A stretch of DNA of 64,000 nucleotides from Acidimicrobiaceae bacterium (GTDB lineage Bacteria; Actinomycetota; Acidimicrobiia; Acidimicrobiales; Ilumatobacteraceae), in NCBI GenBank assembly GCA_016722025.1, contig JADKGZ010000001.1:62001-126000 (forward strand), read 5' to 3'. Positions within the stretch are counted from its first letter, which is position 1; every line of letters begins with the position of its first letter. Both the position numbers and the translations under genes were made by a program. Positions 11,104-20,196 of this stretch are shown in pieces. The notes beneath the pieces were generated by a model that did no database searches, had not been told where the DNA came from, and worked only from the letters and a program-made list of their open reading frames with translations.

Positions 11104-11847
11104 TCATCCGGTGATCTGTAGCAGCCGATCGAAGCCGATGATGCGGCCGAGCGCCACCCCGGCTGCCTCCTTCAGTTCGTGCCAGAACACGTCGCCGCCA
11201 CGAACCGGGCTGGTGCGGGTGGGCGAGACGTACGCGACGAGCCCGAGTTCCTGGCTGATCATGCGGATTCGCAATGCGTGGTAGGGGTCGCTCACCAACA
11301 GCACTCGCTCCAGGTCGCGGGTGCGCAGTTGGTCGCGGGCCAGGCGCAGCGAGTCGTACGACGTGTTGCCCTCCACCTGCACGATTGCGTCGGCGGGCAC
11401 CCCGCGGGCCTCGAGGTAGGTCGCCGACGCCTGCGCCTCCGTGAAGCGGTCGCCCGGCCGGTTGCCGCCGGTCGTCACCACCAGCGGCGCAAGGCCCTGC
11501 TGCCAGAGCTCGACTGCGTGGTCGAGCCGGGCCGCGAGTTGCGGCGAGGGCCGGCCGTCGTACTGGGCGGCGCCGAGCACCACGATGGCGTCGACCGGGC
11601 GCGCCTGATCGGTGTTGCCGGTGCGAAACACGATCCACAAGGTGGCGAGGAAGTAGACCGCCAGCAGCCCGGCGACGCATGCGACCGCCCGGCGCGCAAT
11701 CCGCCCTCGGCGGTGGCCCTCGCGGTGGTCGGGCATGGGATCGCGAAGCTCGTCCGCCTCGCGGCCGGCGACCTCGGCCGACGCGGAACCGCGCGACGCT
11801 TCGACCTCGGAGCCCTGATGCGGGCTTGCATCGGAGGCCGCTCCCAC
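11104..11847 (-). CDS. DUF218 (SanA/ElyC/YdcF-like) membrane protein
   Basis: A charged N-terminal stretch is followed by one membrane segment (AVACVAGLLAVYFLATLWIV, about residues 53-72) and a DUF218 domain beginning DAIVVLGAAQYDGRPS. The family's GN-type motif is seen in VTTGGNRPGD and EGNTSYDSL, and SDPYHALR near the C-terminus is typical. Related proteins affect envelope integrity, but their biochemical role is poorly defined. The GTG at 11847 lies 2 bp after the gltX stop and fits translational coupling; an ATG at 11736 just before the membrane segment is an alternative start. The gene sits between gltX and two tRNA genes. Confidence 0.82.
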   Translation of the reverse strand: MGAASDASPHQGSEVEASRGSASAEVAGREADELRDPMPDHREGHRRGRIARRAVACVAGLLAVYFLATLWIVFRTGNTDQARPVDAIVVLGAAQYDGRPSPQLAARLDHAVELWQQGLAPLVVTTGGNRPGDRFTEAQASATYLEARGVPADAIVQVEGNTSYDSLRLARDQLRTRDLERVLLVSDPYHALRIRMISQELGLVAYVSPTRTSPVRGGDVFWHELKEAAGVALGRIIGFDRLLQITG

Positions 11848-11849
11848 GG

Positions 11850-13256
11850 TCAAGCGAGCGTCGCCTCCGCCGCGCGCATCCGGCGCAGCGTCTCCGCCCG
11901 ACCCAAGACCTCCAGCGCCTCGAACAGCGGTGGGCCGACGGTGCGCCCGGTGACGGCCACGCGCACCGATGCCTGCGCCTTGCCGAGCTTCAAGCCATGG
12001 GCCTCGCCGGTGGCTTCCAGCGATGCCTTCAGCGACTCGGCGGTCCAATCGACCACCGCCTCGTATGCGACGATCGAATCGCGCAGCACGGCAACAGACT
12101 CCGTCGCACCGAACGTCTTCGCCCACGCGGCCTCGTCGATCACCGGGTCGGGTAGGAACAAGAAGTCGACCACTCCTGCGGCGTCGGCCAAGGTGACGCA
12201 GCGCGGCTGGATGTGTGGTGCCATGGCCAGGAACATCTGCTCGTCGAAGCGGTCTGCCGGGAACGGTGCATCGGCGGCCAGCAACCACGGGCGGCAGGCC
12301 GCCGCGAACTGATCGACCGTGAGGGCACGGATGTACTCGCCGTTGAACGCCGCCAGCTTCTTCAGGTCGAAGAAGGCCGGCGAGTGGTTCACGTCCTCCA
12401 GCAGGAAGTCGCCTTCCATCTGCGCCCACGGCTGGATCTCGTCGCCCTTGGGTGTCCAGCCCAGCGTCATCAGGTAGTTGACCATCGCTTCGGGCAGGTA
12501 GCCCTCGTCGCGGTACTGCTCGAGCGCCACCTTGTCGCGGCGCTTGGAGATCTTCTTGCGCTGCTCGTTCACCAGCAGCGGCAGGTGCGCCCACACCGGC
12601 GCCTCGTGGCCGAGGGCCAGCCACATCATCTGCTGCTTGGGCGTGTTGCTGAGGTGTTCCTCGGCGCGCAGCACGTGTGTGATGCGCATGCTCATGTCGT
12701 CGACCACGTTGGCCAGCAGGAACATCGGGCTGCCGTTGCCGCGCAGCAGCACGAAGTCCTCGATGAGCGCGTTGTCGAACTCGACATCGCCGCGCACCAG
12801 GTCGTGCACGATGGTGCTGCCCGCAGGCACTCGGAAGCGCAACACGTGGCCCGGGCCGGGGCCGAGGCCGCGATCGCGTGACCAACCCTGGTAGCCCTGG
12901 TTGCCCTCCGCCTTGTTGCGGGCCTCCACGTCGGCAGCGGTCATGTCGCAGTAGTAGGCGTGACCGCCGGCCACCAGCTGTTGCGCGGCAGCGATGTGCT
13001 CGGCCGCGTACTCGCTCTGGAAGTAGGGGCCTTCGAAGTGCGGATCGTCGGCGCTGATGCCGATCCAGGCGAGCGCATCGATGATGCCCTGCGTCCACTC
13101 CGGCTGGCTGCGCTCGATGTCGGTGTCCTCGATGCGCAGCACGAAGGTGCCGCCCAGCCGGCGGGCGAGCGCCCAGTTGAAGAGCGCGGTACGTGCGCCA
13201 CCCACATGGAAGTAGCCGGTGGGCGACGGAGCGATGCGAAATCGGGGGCCAGTCAT
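11850..13256 (-). CDS. gltX: Glutamate--tRNA ligase
   Basis: Charges tRNA-Glu, and in organisms without glutaminyl-tRNA synthetase also tRNA-Gln for later amidation. The 468-residue length is normal for bacterial GluRS. The class I HIGH-like motif is PSPTGYFHVGGAR near residue 10 and the KMSKS-like motif is KKISKRRDK near residue 237. The editing-free catalytic core and C-terminal anticodon-binding domain are complete. It is followed by a DUF218 gene and then by the tRNA-Gln and tRNA-Glu genes on the same strand, so enzyme and substrates may share a transcript. Start is the ATG at 13256, where the conserved N-terminus MTGPRFRIAPSPTG begins. Confidence 0.97.
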   Translation of the reverse strand: MTGPRFRIAPSPTGYFHVGGARTALFNWALARRLGGTFVLRIEDTDIERSQPEWTQGIIDALAWIGISADDPHFEGPYFQSEYAAEHIAAAQQLVAGGHAYYCDMTAADVEARNKAEGNQGYQGWSRDRGLGPGPGHVLRFRVPAGSTIVHDLVRGDVEFDNALIEDFVLLRGNGSPMFLLANVVDDMSMRITHVLRAEEHLSNTPKQQMMWLALGHEAPVWAHLPLLVNEQRKKISKRRDKVALEQYRDEGYLPEAMVNYLMTLGWTPKGDEIQPWAQMEGDFLLEDVNHSPAFFDLKKLAAFNGEYIRALTVDQFAAACRPWLLAADAPFPADRFDEQMFLAMAPHIQPRCVTLADAAGVVDFLFLPDPVIDEAAWAKTFGATESVAVLRDSIVAYEAVVDWTAESLKASLEATGEAHGLKLGKAQASVRVAVTGRTVGPPLFEALEVLGRAETLRRMRAAEATLA

Positions 13257-13342
13257 GCGTGGTGGAGGCTATCCGCCGAGGTCGCACGGGTGAGGGCGTC
13301 GCCAGTGAACGCCAGGTCGAGAGCGCCACCCGTCCCTCCTCT

Positions 13343-13400
13343 GTGTCAAGACCTGCGACTCACACCCCCTCGTCACACCCCGACAGCGTGTACGTAGAAC
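13343..13400 (+). repeat. Dispersed 58-bp intergenic element, copy A
   Basis: First of three related intergenic elements (others at 46549-46606 and 56696-56752). Shared blocks are GTGTCAAG at the start, ACTCACA in the middle, CCCGACAG and ACGTA near the end. This copy lies in the 160-bp gap between gltX and the glutamate dehydrogenase gene, both transcribed leftward. Confidence 0.65.
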
Positions 13401-13417
13401 TGGGTGGGGCGGCGGGG

Positions 13418-16400
13418 TCAGGCCAGGAGGGCCAGGTTGCGGAGTTGACGCAGGGCCACCGAGAGCGTGGTGAGATCGTGCGAATCGACTCGACGAATCT
13501 CGGTGAACAGCGCCGCGGCACGCGTGATCATGCGCTCGTTGGCCGCCATCCAGTCGGCAACCGAGCCGGCGATGATGGCATCCTCGGCCAGGTCGGCCAA
13601 CGCCGCCAGCAGGTCGTCGCGCAACGCCGAACGGGCTTGTGTCTGCCAGCGGTTGCTGCGCGGCAGGCGGCCGATGGCCTCCCACAGCCACCACAGGTCG
13701 AGCTGTTCGAACACCTGCCAGTAGGCGCCGGCCACGGTGTGCATCGGTTGCTTGGTGCGCTCGGCCAGATCCACGACGTCGAAACCGGTGTGCAACAGCG
13801 GCCACAGCACGCTGCGCTGAGCGAGACCCTCCGGCACGTTGGCAGCGAGACGACCCGCCTCCAGCGCGAAGGCCTGCTCGCGCATGCGGCCACGCAGCTG
13901 CGCCTCCATCCCGTGCGACAGCGCGGCGATGCCCGGCCGGAACTCGGCAACCGCGGCTGCGATATCGACGGGGGCCTTGCGGTGGCGCAGCAGCCACAGC
14001 ACCGCCCGCTCGGCCATCGTGCGCAGCTCGAGGAACAGCTCCAGCTGCGTATCCAGCTTCACCGTGCCACCCAGCGCATCGACCTGTTCCCACAACTCGA
14101 CCAACCCGAAGATGTCGCGAACAGCGACCCATGCTCTCGTGATCTCGACCACGCCGAGGCCGGTCTCCTCGCTGAGGCGGTGGTCGAAGGAGATGCCCGA
14201 CAGGTTCACCAGCTGGTTGCACACCTGCGTCGCCACGATCTCGCGGCGCAGCCGGTGGCCGAGGATCTGGTCGTGGAACTCGCGCTGCAGGCGCTGCGGG
14301 AAGTAACGCACCAGATCGGGCTCGAGGTAGGCATCGTCGGGAAGGTCGCTGCGCACCATCTCTGCCACGTTGGCGGTCTTCGTGTAGGCCAGCAGCACGG
14401 AGAACTCGGGAGTGGTGAGGCCGGTGCCGGCCGACTGGCGCTCGGCGATCTGGCGGTCGGTGGGCAGGAACTCGAGCGCACGGTTGAGCCAGCCCTCGCT
14501 CTCCAAGGTGTTGAGGTAGCGACTGTGCACGTTGACCATCGGCAGCGCTTGGCGGCGGGCGATGGCCAGCGCCAAGCCCTGTGCACGGTTGTCGTCGAGC
14601 ACCAGCTCGCCGACCTCGTCGGTCATGTCGGCCAGCACTTCGTTGCGCTGCTCGAGGGTGAGCGTGCCGGCGGCCACGGCTGCGCCGAGCGCGATCTTGA
14701 TGTTCACCTCGTGGTCGCTGCAGTCGACGCCCGCGGAGTTGTCGATGGCGTCGGTGTAGATCAGCCCGCCGGCAAGCGCGAACTCCACGCGGCCGCGTTG
14801 GGTGAAGCCGAGGTTGCCGCCCTCCCCCACCATCTTGCAGCGCAACTCGCCGCCGTTGACGCGCAGGCCGTCGTTGGCGCGGTCACCCACGTCGGCATGT
14901 GTTTCGCCGGTGGCCTTCACATACGTACCGATGCCGCCGTTCCAGAGCAGGTCCACCGGAGCCCGCAGGATCACCGAGAGCAGCTCGTTGGGTGAGAACG
15001 AGGAACGATCGGTGCCCAGCCGCCGGCATGCGGCCTCGCTGATCTCGATCGTCTTCAACGTGCGCGGGTACACGCCACCGCCGGCGGAGACGAGCGAGCT
15101 GTCGTAGTCGGCCCAGCTGCTGCGAGGCAACGCGAACAGTCGTTGCCGCTCCGCGAACGATGCGACCGGATCCGGATTGGGGTCGATGAAGATGTGGCGA
15201 TGGTCGAAGGCGGCGACCAGCTTCGCGTGCGGCGAGCGCAGCAGGCCGTTGCCGAACACATCGCCGCTCATGTCGCCGATGCCGACGATGGTGAGCTCGT
15301 CCTTCTCCACGTCCTTGCCGATGGCGGCGACGTGGCGGCGCACGCTCTCCCACGCACCGCGGGCGGTGATGCCCATCACCTTGTGGTCGTACCCCACACT
15401 GCCACCCGAGGCAAACGCGTCGCCCAGCCAGAAGCCGTACTCGGCGGCGATGCCGTTGGCGATGTCGCTGAACGTGGCGGTGCCCTTGTCGGCGGCGACG
15501 ACCAGGTACGGGTCGTCGCCATCGAGGCGAACCGTGGCCGGCGGTGGCACGATGGCGTCGCCGACGATGTTGTCGGTGAGGTCGAGCAGGCCGGCGATGA
15601 ACTGGCGGTAGCACGCGACCCCTTCGGCCCGGAACTCGTCGGCGCCGGCGGGCGGCCGCTTGAGGACGAAGCCGCCCTTCGCGCCGGTTGGCACGATGAC
15701 GGCGTTCTTCACGATCTGCGCCTTCACCAAGCCCAGCACCTCGGTGCGGAAGTCTTCCCGGCGGTCGCTCCAGCGGATGCCACCGCGAGCGATGCGACCG
15801 TTGCGCAGGTGCACGCCTTCCACTCGTGGCGAGCACACCCAGATCTCGTACAGAGGGCGTGGTAGCGGCAGGTCGGGCACCTTGCTGGTGTCGAACTTGA
15901 ACGCGATGACGTCGCGGTAGCCGGCGTTGGGGCCGGGCCGAAAGGCGTTGGTGCGCACCGTCGACTCGATGAGCGCGAGCATGGCGCGCAGCGTGCGGTC
16001 GTCGTCGAGGCTGGGCACGGCATCGAGGGCGTCGACGATGCCTGCTCGCGCGACGTCGGCCTCTGCCGCACGGTCGCCGTCGTCGGGTGTGAAGCGCGCA
16101 GTGAACAGCTGCACGAGCTGCCTGGCGATGCCGGCGTGACGAACCAGCGTGGTCTCGATGTACTGCTGGCTGAACGGGAAGCCGATCTGGCGCAAGTAGC
16201 GCGTGTACGCGCGCAGCACCTCCACCTGGCGGGCAGTGAGGCCTGCGCGCAGCACCAGTCGGTTGAGGCCATCGACTTCCACCGTGTTCTCGAACTCGGC
16301 GACGAACGCCCGCTGCACCTCGGCACGCGCTTCGGGCGTGAGGTCGATGCCCTCGGGCACCTGCACGCCCACGTCGTGCAGCCACACGCTGCGGGCGCCG

Positions 16401-16714
16401 AGATGGAAGCTGAACGCCCGCTCGTCGATGGCCCGGAAACCGAGCTGATCGAGCAAGGGCAACAGGTCGGCGATCGGCACCGCCGAGCCACCGTGATACA
16501 CCCGGAAGCGCCACTCGTTGGTGCCGGCTTCGGTGAAGTGCATCATCGCCGTCTCGACCGCGTCGTCGGCGACGGTGGAGGCGATCCTGTCGATGATGGG
16601 CAGGTCGATGGCGGCGCTGTTGGGCCAGTTCAGCTCGTCGTACCCGGCAGGCACCACCGGCAGGAGGCGATCCAGAACCCTCGCCGCTGCTGCCTCGCCC
16701 ACCACGGCCACCAA
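13418..16714 (-). CDS. NAD-specific glutamate dehydrogenase, short form lacking the N-terminal third
   Basis: Oxidative deamination of glutamate to 2-oxoglutarate. The family core is clear: GGIRWSDRREDFRTE near residue 320, VPTGAKGGFVLK near 350, NGGIGTYVK near 590 and the Rossmann-side block KMVGEGGNLGFTQRGR near 625. The large L_180 enzymes are about 1600 residues and begin with ACT-like regulatory domains; here only about 1098 residues are present and homology begins where those domains would end. The only usual start codons near the left end are TTG at 16714 and GTG at 16711, yet family-like sequence (DWAAATRE) extends upstream, with an SD-like GGGAAGGGA near 16795. The true start may therefore be atypical, for example ATT at 16771. 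It may be a natural short variant or a shortened gene. Confidence 0.85.
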   Translation of the reverse strand: MVAVVGEAAAARVLDRLLPVVPAGYDELNWPNSAAIDLPIIDRIASTVADDAVETAMMHFTEAGTNEWRFRVYHGGSAVPIADLLPLLDQLGFRAIDERAFSFHLGARSVWLHDVGVQVPEGIDLTPEARAEVQRAFVAEFENTVEVDGLNRLVLRAGLTARQVEVLRAYTRYLRQIGFPFSQQYIETTLVRHAGIARQLVQLFTARFTPDDGDRAAEADVARAGIVDALDAVPSLDDDRTLRAMLALIESTVRTNAFRPGPNAGYRDVIAFKFDTSKVPDLPLPRPLYEIWVCSPRVEGVHLRNGRIARGGIRWSDRREDFRTEVLGLVKAQIVKNAVIVPTGAKGGFVLKRPPAGADEFRAEGVACYRQFIAGLLDLTDNIVGDAIVPPPATVRLDGDDPYLVVAADKGTATFSDIANGIAAEYGFWLGDAFASGGSVGYDHKVMGITARGAWESVRRHVAAIGKDVEKDELTIVGIGDMSGDVFGNGLLRSPHAKLVAAFDHRHIFIDPNPDPVASFAERQRLFALPRSSWADYDSSLVSAGGGVYPRTLKTIEISEAACRRLGTDRSSFSPNELLSVILRAPVDLLWNGGIGTYVKATGETHADVGDRANDGLRVNGGELRCKMVGEGGNLGFTQRGRVEFALAGGLIYTDAIDNSAGVDCSDHEVNIKIALGAAVAAGTLTLEQRNEVLADMTDEVGELVLDDNRAQGLALAIARRQALPMVNVHSRYLNTLESEGWLNRALEFLPTDRQIAERQSAGTGLTTPEFSVLLAYTKTANVAEMVRSDLPDDAYLEPDLVRYFPQRLQREFHDQILGHRLRREIVATQVCNQLVNLSGISFDHRLSEETGLGVVEITRAWVAVRDIFGLVELWEQVDALGGTVKLDTQLELFLELRTMAERAVLWLLRHRKAPVDIAAAVAEFRPGIAALSHGMEAQLRGRMREQAFALEAGRLAANVPEGLAQRSVLWPLLHTGFDVVDLAERTKQPMHTVAGAYWQVFEQLDLWWLWEAIGRLPRSNRWQTQARSALRDDLLAALADLAEDAIIAGSVADWMAANERMITRAAALFTEIRRVDSHDLTTLSVALRQLRNLALLA

Positions 16715-16879
16715 TGCCTCGCGTGTCGCTGCGGCCCAATCGGCGGCAACCTCGCCGGCGGTTCCCTGAATGCTGACTTGCTCGTCCCTTCCCGACCACG
16801 CTGTCGCGAACTAGGTGTGTGCAGTGTGCCACAGGCCTCGTTGGCGAGTGGCCGACCGACGAGGGGTATGGTCGCCTTC

Positions 16880-17251
16880 ATGGCCCAGATCAACGTTCTC
16901 GGCGAGGAGCTGCAACCCTGCTCACTCGACCCGCTCACCGGTTACTACCGCACCGGTTGCTGCGAGAACCACGGCGACGACCCTGGCCTGCACGTGATCT
17001 GTGTGGTCTGCACCGATGCGTTCCTGGCCTACTCGAGAGACGTGGGCAACGACCTCAGCACGCCGATGCCGCAGCACGGCTTCGCCGGGTTGGTGGCCGG
17101 CGATCGGTGGTGCCTGTGCGCAAGCCGCTGGCAGGAAGCGTTCGAGGCCGGCAGCGCGCCACAAGTGCGCCTGGCATCCACCCACGTCTCGGCATTGGAG
17201 TACTGCTCGCTCGCCGATCTCCGGGCCCACGCGATCGACGCAGCCCGATGA
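16880..17251 (+). CDS. DUF2237 family protein
   Basis: A 123-residue protein with the DUF2237 signatures LDPLTGYYRTGCC, GNDLSTPMPQHGF and GDRWCLCASRWQEA. The conserved cysteines suggest metal or redox chemistry, but no function is established for the family. The ATG at 16880 fits the family N-terminus (MAQINVLGEELQPC); an ATG at 16868 directly after GAGGGGT is possible. Its stop overlaps the start of the crotonase gene (ATGA), so the two are probably translated together. Confidence 0.85.
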   Translation: MAQINVLGEELQPCSLDPLTGYYRTGCCENHGDDPGLHVICVVCTDAFLAYSRDVGNDLSTPMPQHGFAGLVAGDRWCLCASRWQEAFEAGSAPQVRLASTHVSALEYCSLADLRAHAIDAAR

Positions 17252-18042
17252 GCGTGTCGGTTGCTTCCGATGGGCCGGTGTGCGTGGTCACCATCGACCG
17301 TCCCGACGTGCGCAATGCAGTCGACGGGCCCACCGCGGCTGCGCTGGCGGCGGCCTTTCGATCGTTCGAGGCAGACGCGTCGCTGTCGGTGGCAGTGCTC
17401 ACCGGGTCGAACGGCACGTTCTGTGCCGGCGCCGACCTGAAGGCGATCACCGACGGTCGCGGCAATCGCGTCGATCGCGACATGGCGGTCGACGGCCCGA
17501 TGGGGCCATCGCGCATGATGCTCTCCAAGCCGGTGATCGCGGCGGTCGAAGGTTTCGCAGTGGCGGGCGGGCTGGAGCTGGCGGTGTGGTGCGACCTGCG
17601 GGTGGCAGCAAGCGACGCGGTGTTCGGGGTGTACTGCCGCCGGTGGGGCGTGCCACTCATCGACGGCGGCACCGTGCGCCTGCCACGGCTCGTCGGCCAC
17701 AGCCATGCACTCGATCTCATCCTCACCGGTCGCGGTGTCAGCGGTGACGAAGCCGTACGCATGGGCCTGGTGAACCGCTCGGTTGCGCCGGGCACTGCGC
17801 TCGCCACCGCGGTGGCACTTGCTCACGAGATCGCAGCATTGCCGCAGGGGTGCATGCGTCGCGACCGGCAGAGCAGCTACGAGCAATGGGACTTGCCGCT
17901 CGACGAGGCGATGGCCAACGAGACGGCGCTGGGGCTGGCCACCATCATGAGCGGCGAGACGCTCGCCGGTGCCGCACGATTCGCCGGCGGTGAAGGCCGC
18001 CACGGCGATCGAGCGCGGCCCCACCTCGCTGGCGAGCACTGA
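17248..18042 (+). CDS. Enoyl-CoA hydratase/isomerase (crotonase) family protein
   Basis: A 264-residue crotonase-fold protein acting on acyl-CoA thioesters. The oxyanion-hole regions are GTFCAGADLKAI (about residues 58-69) and KPVIAAVEGFAVAGGLELA (about 90-108). The LPRLVGHSHA helix and the Glu/Asp region near GVPLIDGGTV resemble the hydratase/isomerase subgroup; the reaction cannot be fixed from sequence alone. It overlaps the DUF2237 gene by 4 bp and is followed after 1 bp by the oxygenase gene, forming a three-gene operon. Confidence 0.9.
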   Translation: MSVSVASDGPVCVVTIDRPDVRNAVDGPTAAALAAAFRSFEADASLSVAVLTGSNGTFCAGADLKAITDGRGNRVDRDMAVDGPMGPSRMMLSKPVIAAVEGFAVAGGLELAVWCDLRVAASDAVFGVYCRRWGVPLIDGGTVRLPRLVGHSHALDLILTGRGVSGDEAVRMGLVNRSVAPGTALATAVALAHEIAALPQGCMRRDRQSSYEQWDLPLDEAMANETALGLATIMSGETLAGAARFAGGEGRHGDRARPHLAGEH

Positions 18043-18043
18043 C

Positions 18044-19000
18044 ATGCAGCGCGTGCCACTGGTCGATCTCGCACACTGGGCCGATGGCAGCGATCGCAGC
18101 GGCGTCGCCACGGCGGTCGACGAGGCGCTGTCCTCGGTCGGCTTCTTCCTCGTCGCCGGCCATGGCATCGATCCGGCACTGACCGCCGCCACTCGCCGGC
18201 TGTTCGCCGAGTTCTTCGCGCTGCCGGCAGGCAGCAAGTCAGCCGTTCGCATGCCGCACCTGGGAATGGCCGGATGGGCGCCCATGGGCATGGAAGCCAA
18301 CGGCTACTCCTTCGGTCACGAGACCCCGCCCGACATGAAGGAGAGCTATCGGTTGGGTGCCCACGTGCTGCCCGGCAGAGTGGCGCTGCGCGGCGACAAC
18401 GTGTGGCCGGCGGCCCCCGACGGCTTCCGCGACACCGTCACGCGCTACATCGCCGAAGTCGATCGGCTGCACATGGAGCTGTTGCGAGTGTGCGCCATGG
18501 CGGCCGGCCTCGACGACGTCGAGTTCTTCGCACGGTGCGCCACGCGCAACGACAACACACTGAACGTGAACTGGTACCCGCCGCTGCACCACGTGGGCAA
18601 GCCACTGCCACACCAGTACCGCATCGGCCCGCACACCGACTTCGGCACGCTCACCGTGCTGCATCGTGAGCCCGGCTCGTCGGCGCTGGAAGTGCAGCTA
18701 CCCGACGGCGCCTGGGTGCACGCCCCGGTCGTCGACGACACGTTCACCATCAATGGCGGCGACATGCTGGCGCACTGGTCCAGCGGGCGTTGGCGATCGG
18801 CCATCCATCGGATGCTGCCGCCCACCGGAGCCGCCGCCGAGCGCTCGCTGCTGTCGCTCGTGTACTTCTGTGAGCCCGATCCGGAGACGACGATCACACC
18901 GCTCGGGGGTGGCACCGCGGTGAACGCCGGCGACTACCTGCGCTCGAAGATCGAGGCCATCACGATGTCGGTCGCCCCGCGGGGCACTACGCCGGACTGA
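18044..19000 (+). CDS. 2-oxoglutarate/Fe(II)-dependent oxygenase, isopenicillin N synthase-like
   Basis: A 318-residue member of the isopenicillin N synthase/2OG-Fe(II) superfamily. The N-terminal half has VPLVDLAHW and VGFFLVAGHGID; the iron ligands are HTD in GPHTDFGTLTVLH and the distal His in SAIHRML, followed by the Arg/Ser pair (ERSLLSL) that holds 2-oxoglutarate. Relatives oxidise small metabolites or act on gibberellin-like and uracil-type substrates; the substrate here is unknown. The ATG at 18044 begins 1 bp after the crotonase stop. The 3' end overlaps the convergent glycosyltransferase gene by 14 bp. Confidence 0.9.
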   Translation: MQRVPLVDLAHWADGSDRSGVATAVDEALSSVGFFLVAGHGIDPALTAATRRLFAEFFALPAGSKSAVRMPHLGMAGWAPMGMEANGYSFGHETPPDMKESYRLGAHVLPGRVALRGDNVWPAAPDGFRDTVTRYIAEVDRLHMELLRVCAMAAGLDDVEFFARCATRNDNTLNVNWYPPLHHVGKPLPHQYRIGPHTDFGTLTVLHREPGSSALEVQLPDGAWVHAPVVDDTFTINGGDMLAHWSSGRWRSAIHRMLPPTGAAAERSLLSLVYFCEPDPETTITPLGGGTAVNAGDYLRSKIEAITMSVAPRGTTPD

Positions 19001-20063
19001 CGCCCTCGCGGTCGGAGAAGACCGCACCGCGACACGCCGGCTCCACGTTCGGATGCAGCAGCCCGAGGTGAGCACCTCGAATCTGCGCAGCAGCATCGGG
19101 CGCTACCGACGCCAATGACCGATCGGCTTCGTCGAATCGCGCCGCGAGCACGAGCACCGCGTAGACGTTGTGCAGCGCCATCGGGTAGCCGGGCAGCGCC
19201 GCCAGCGCTTGCGCATAGCAGTGCAGCGCGAACTCGACATCGTTGAGGGCTTTGTCGTGCCAGGGAACCCGCACCTGCATCGCAAGGTTTCCCAGCGTGG
19301 TCCATCCGCCGGCGACCAACTCAGCATCGTCCGCATCGATCTCGTACAGGCGCTGCAGCGGTGTCTCCGCGCGAGCCCGGGCGAAGATGCCGTGCTCCTC
19401 CCGCTGCGCGGCATCGCTCCCTTGGGTGATCCCTTCAGGGTTCTGGAAGAAGCCCTCGAGCACCTGCGGCACCAGCACCGCCTGCCCACCGGCCAACGTG
19501 AGCCGCCGCAGCACCTCGAGGTCGCCGCATGCCGTGAACGTCGCATCGAAACCACCGAGGCCCGCGAGCGACGAGGTGCGCCAGAACTGCGTACTGCCGC
19601 TGTAGCAGTAGAACAGCGGCAACGCAGGTTGGTATGGCGGATGAAAGCGCACTGCATCGTGTTCGGTCGGTGCCTGCCGCGCCTCATGGGTCGCGGCCCA
19701 ATGCGCGTAGGCGAGATCTGCGAGCGGGTAGCGGTCGAGCGCGCGAGCGAACAGCTCGAGGGCATCGTCGCGGAGCCAGTCGTCGACGTTGACGTTCGCG
19801 AAGTACGTTCCGGTCGCCATCGCGAGCGCTCGGTTCCATGCTGCGTACAGCGACTCGCGAGGGGTGCGCAGGGCGACGATGTTGTCGCTGACGGCCTGCA
19901 TCTCCTCGATGATCGACCACTCGTTCTCGGGAGAGCCGGAGTCGATCACGATGATCTCCAGCCGATCGGCAGCCGTTTGCCGCTGCAGCATCTCGAGGCA
20001 TCCTCGGATGTGCCGCTCGCCCGCATAGGTGGACACGACGACCGAGATCACTGACGCTGCCAC
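18987..20063 (-). CDS. Family 2 glycosyltransferase with C-terminal helical repeat region
   Basis: A GT-A fold glycosyltransferase: VISVVVSTYAGERHIRGCLE near the N-terminus, EIIVIDSGSPENE near residue 45, and a DxD-type NVNVDDWLRDDA near residue 102. The C-terminal 100 residues (LGNLAMQVRVPWHDKAL and LHCYAQALAALPGYPMAL) look like TPR-type helical pairs. It probably transfers a sugar from a nucleotide donor to a surface or secondary product, but the acceptor is unknown. The GTG at 20063, preceded by GAAAGAG, is preferred because longer starts overlap the control region of the divergent TrhA gene and lack conserved features. Confidence 0.82.
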   Translation of the reverse strand: MAASVISVVVSTYAGERHIRGCLEMLQRQTAADRLEIIVIDSGSPENEWSIIEEMQAVSDNIVALRTPRESLYAAWNRALAMATGTYFANVNVDDWLRDDALELFARALDRYPLADLAYAHWAATHEARQAPTEHDAVRFHPPYQPALPLFYCYSGSTQFWRTSSLAGLGGFDATFTACGDLEVLRRLTLAGGQAVLVPQVLEGFFQNPEGITQGSDAAQREEHGIFARARAETPLQRLYEIDADDAELVAGGWTTLGNLAMQVRVPWHDKALNDVEFALHCYAQALAALPGYPMALHNVYAVLVLAARFDEADRSLASVAPDAAAQIRGAHLGLLHPNVEPACRGAVFSDREGVSPA

Positions 20064-20196
20064 GGCGCGCTGCTCTTTCGAACTCGTGGCCGGCAGCCTT
20101 CGGGCAGCGACCGGCTTTCTCTGCGTCTGACGTGGTGCATGCTGGTCGCTCCGTGCCGCGGACTGTACTTCCCGCCGGCTGGCTACTCTTGCAGTC

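Noticed and set aside
11104..13329. A single 741-residue gene joining the DUF218 protein with upstream sequence
   Set aside because: The upstream part overlaps gltX in another frame and is compositionally a shadow; a GTG right after the gltX stop gives the normal DUF218 protein.
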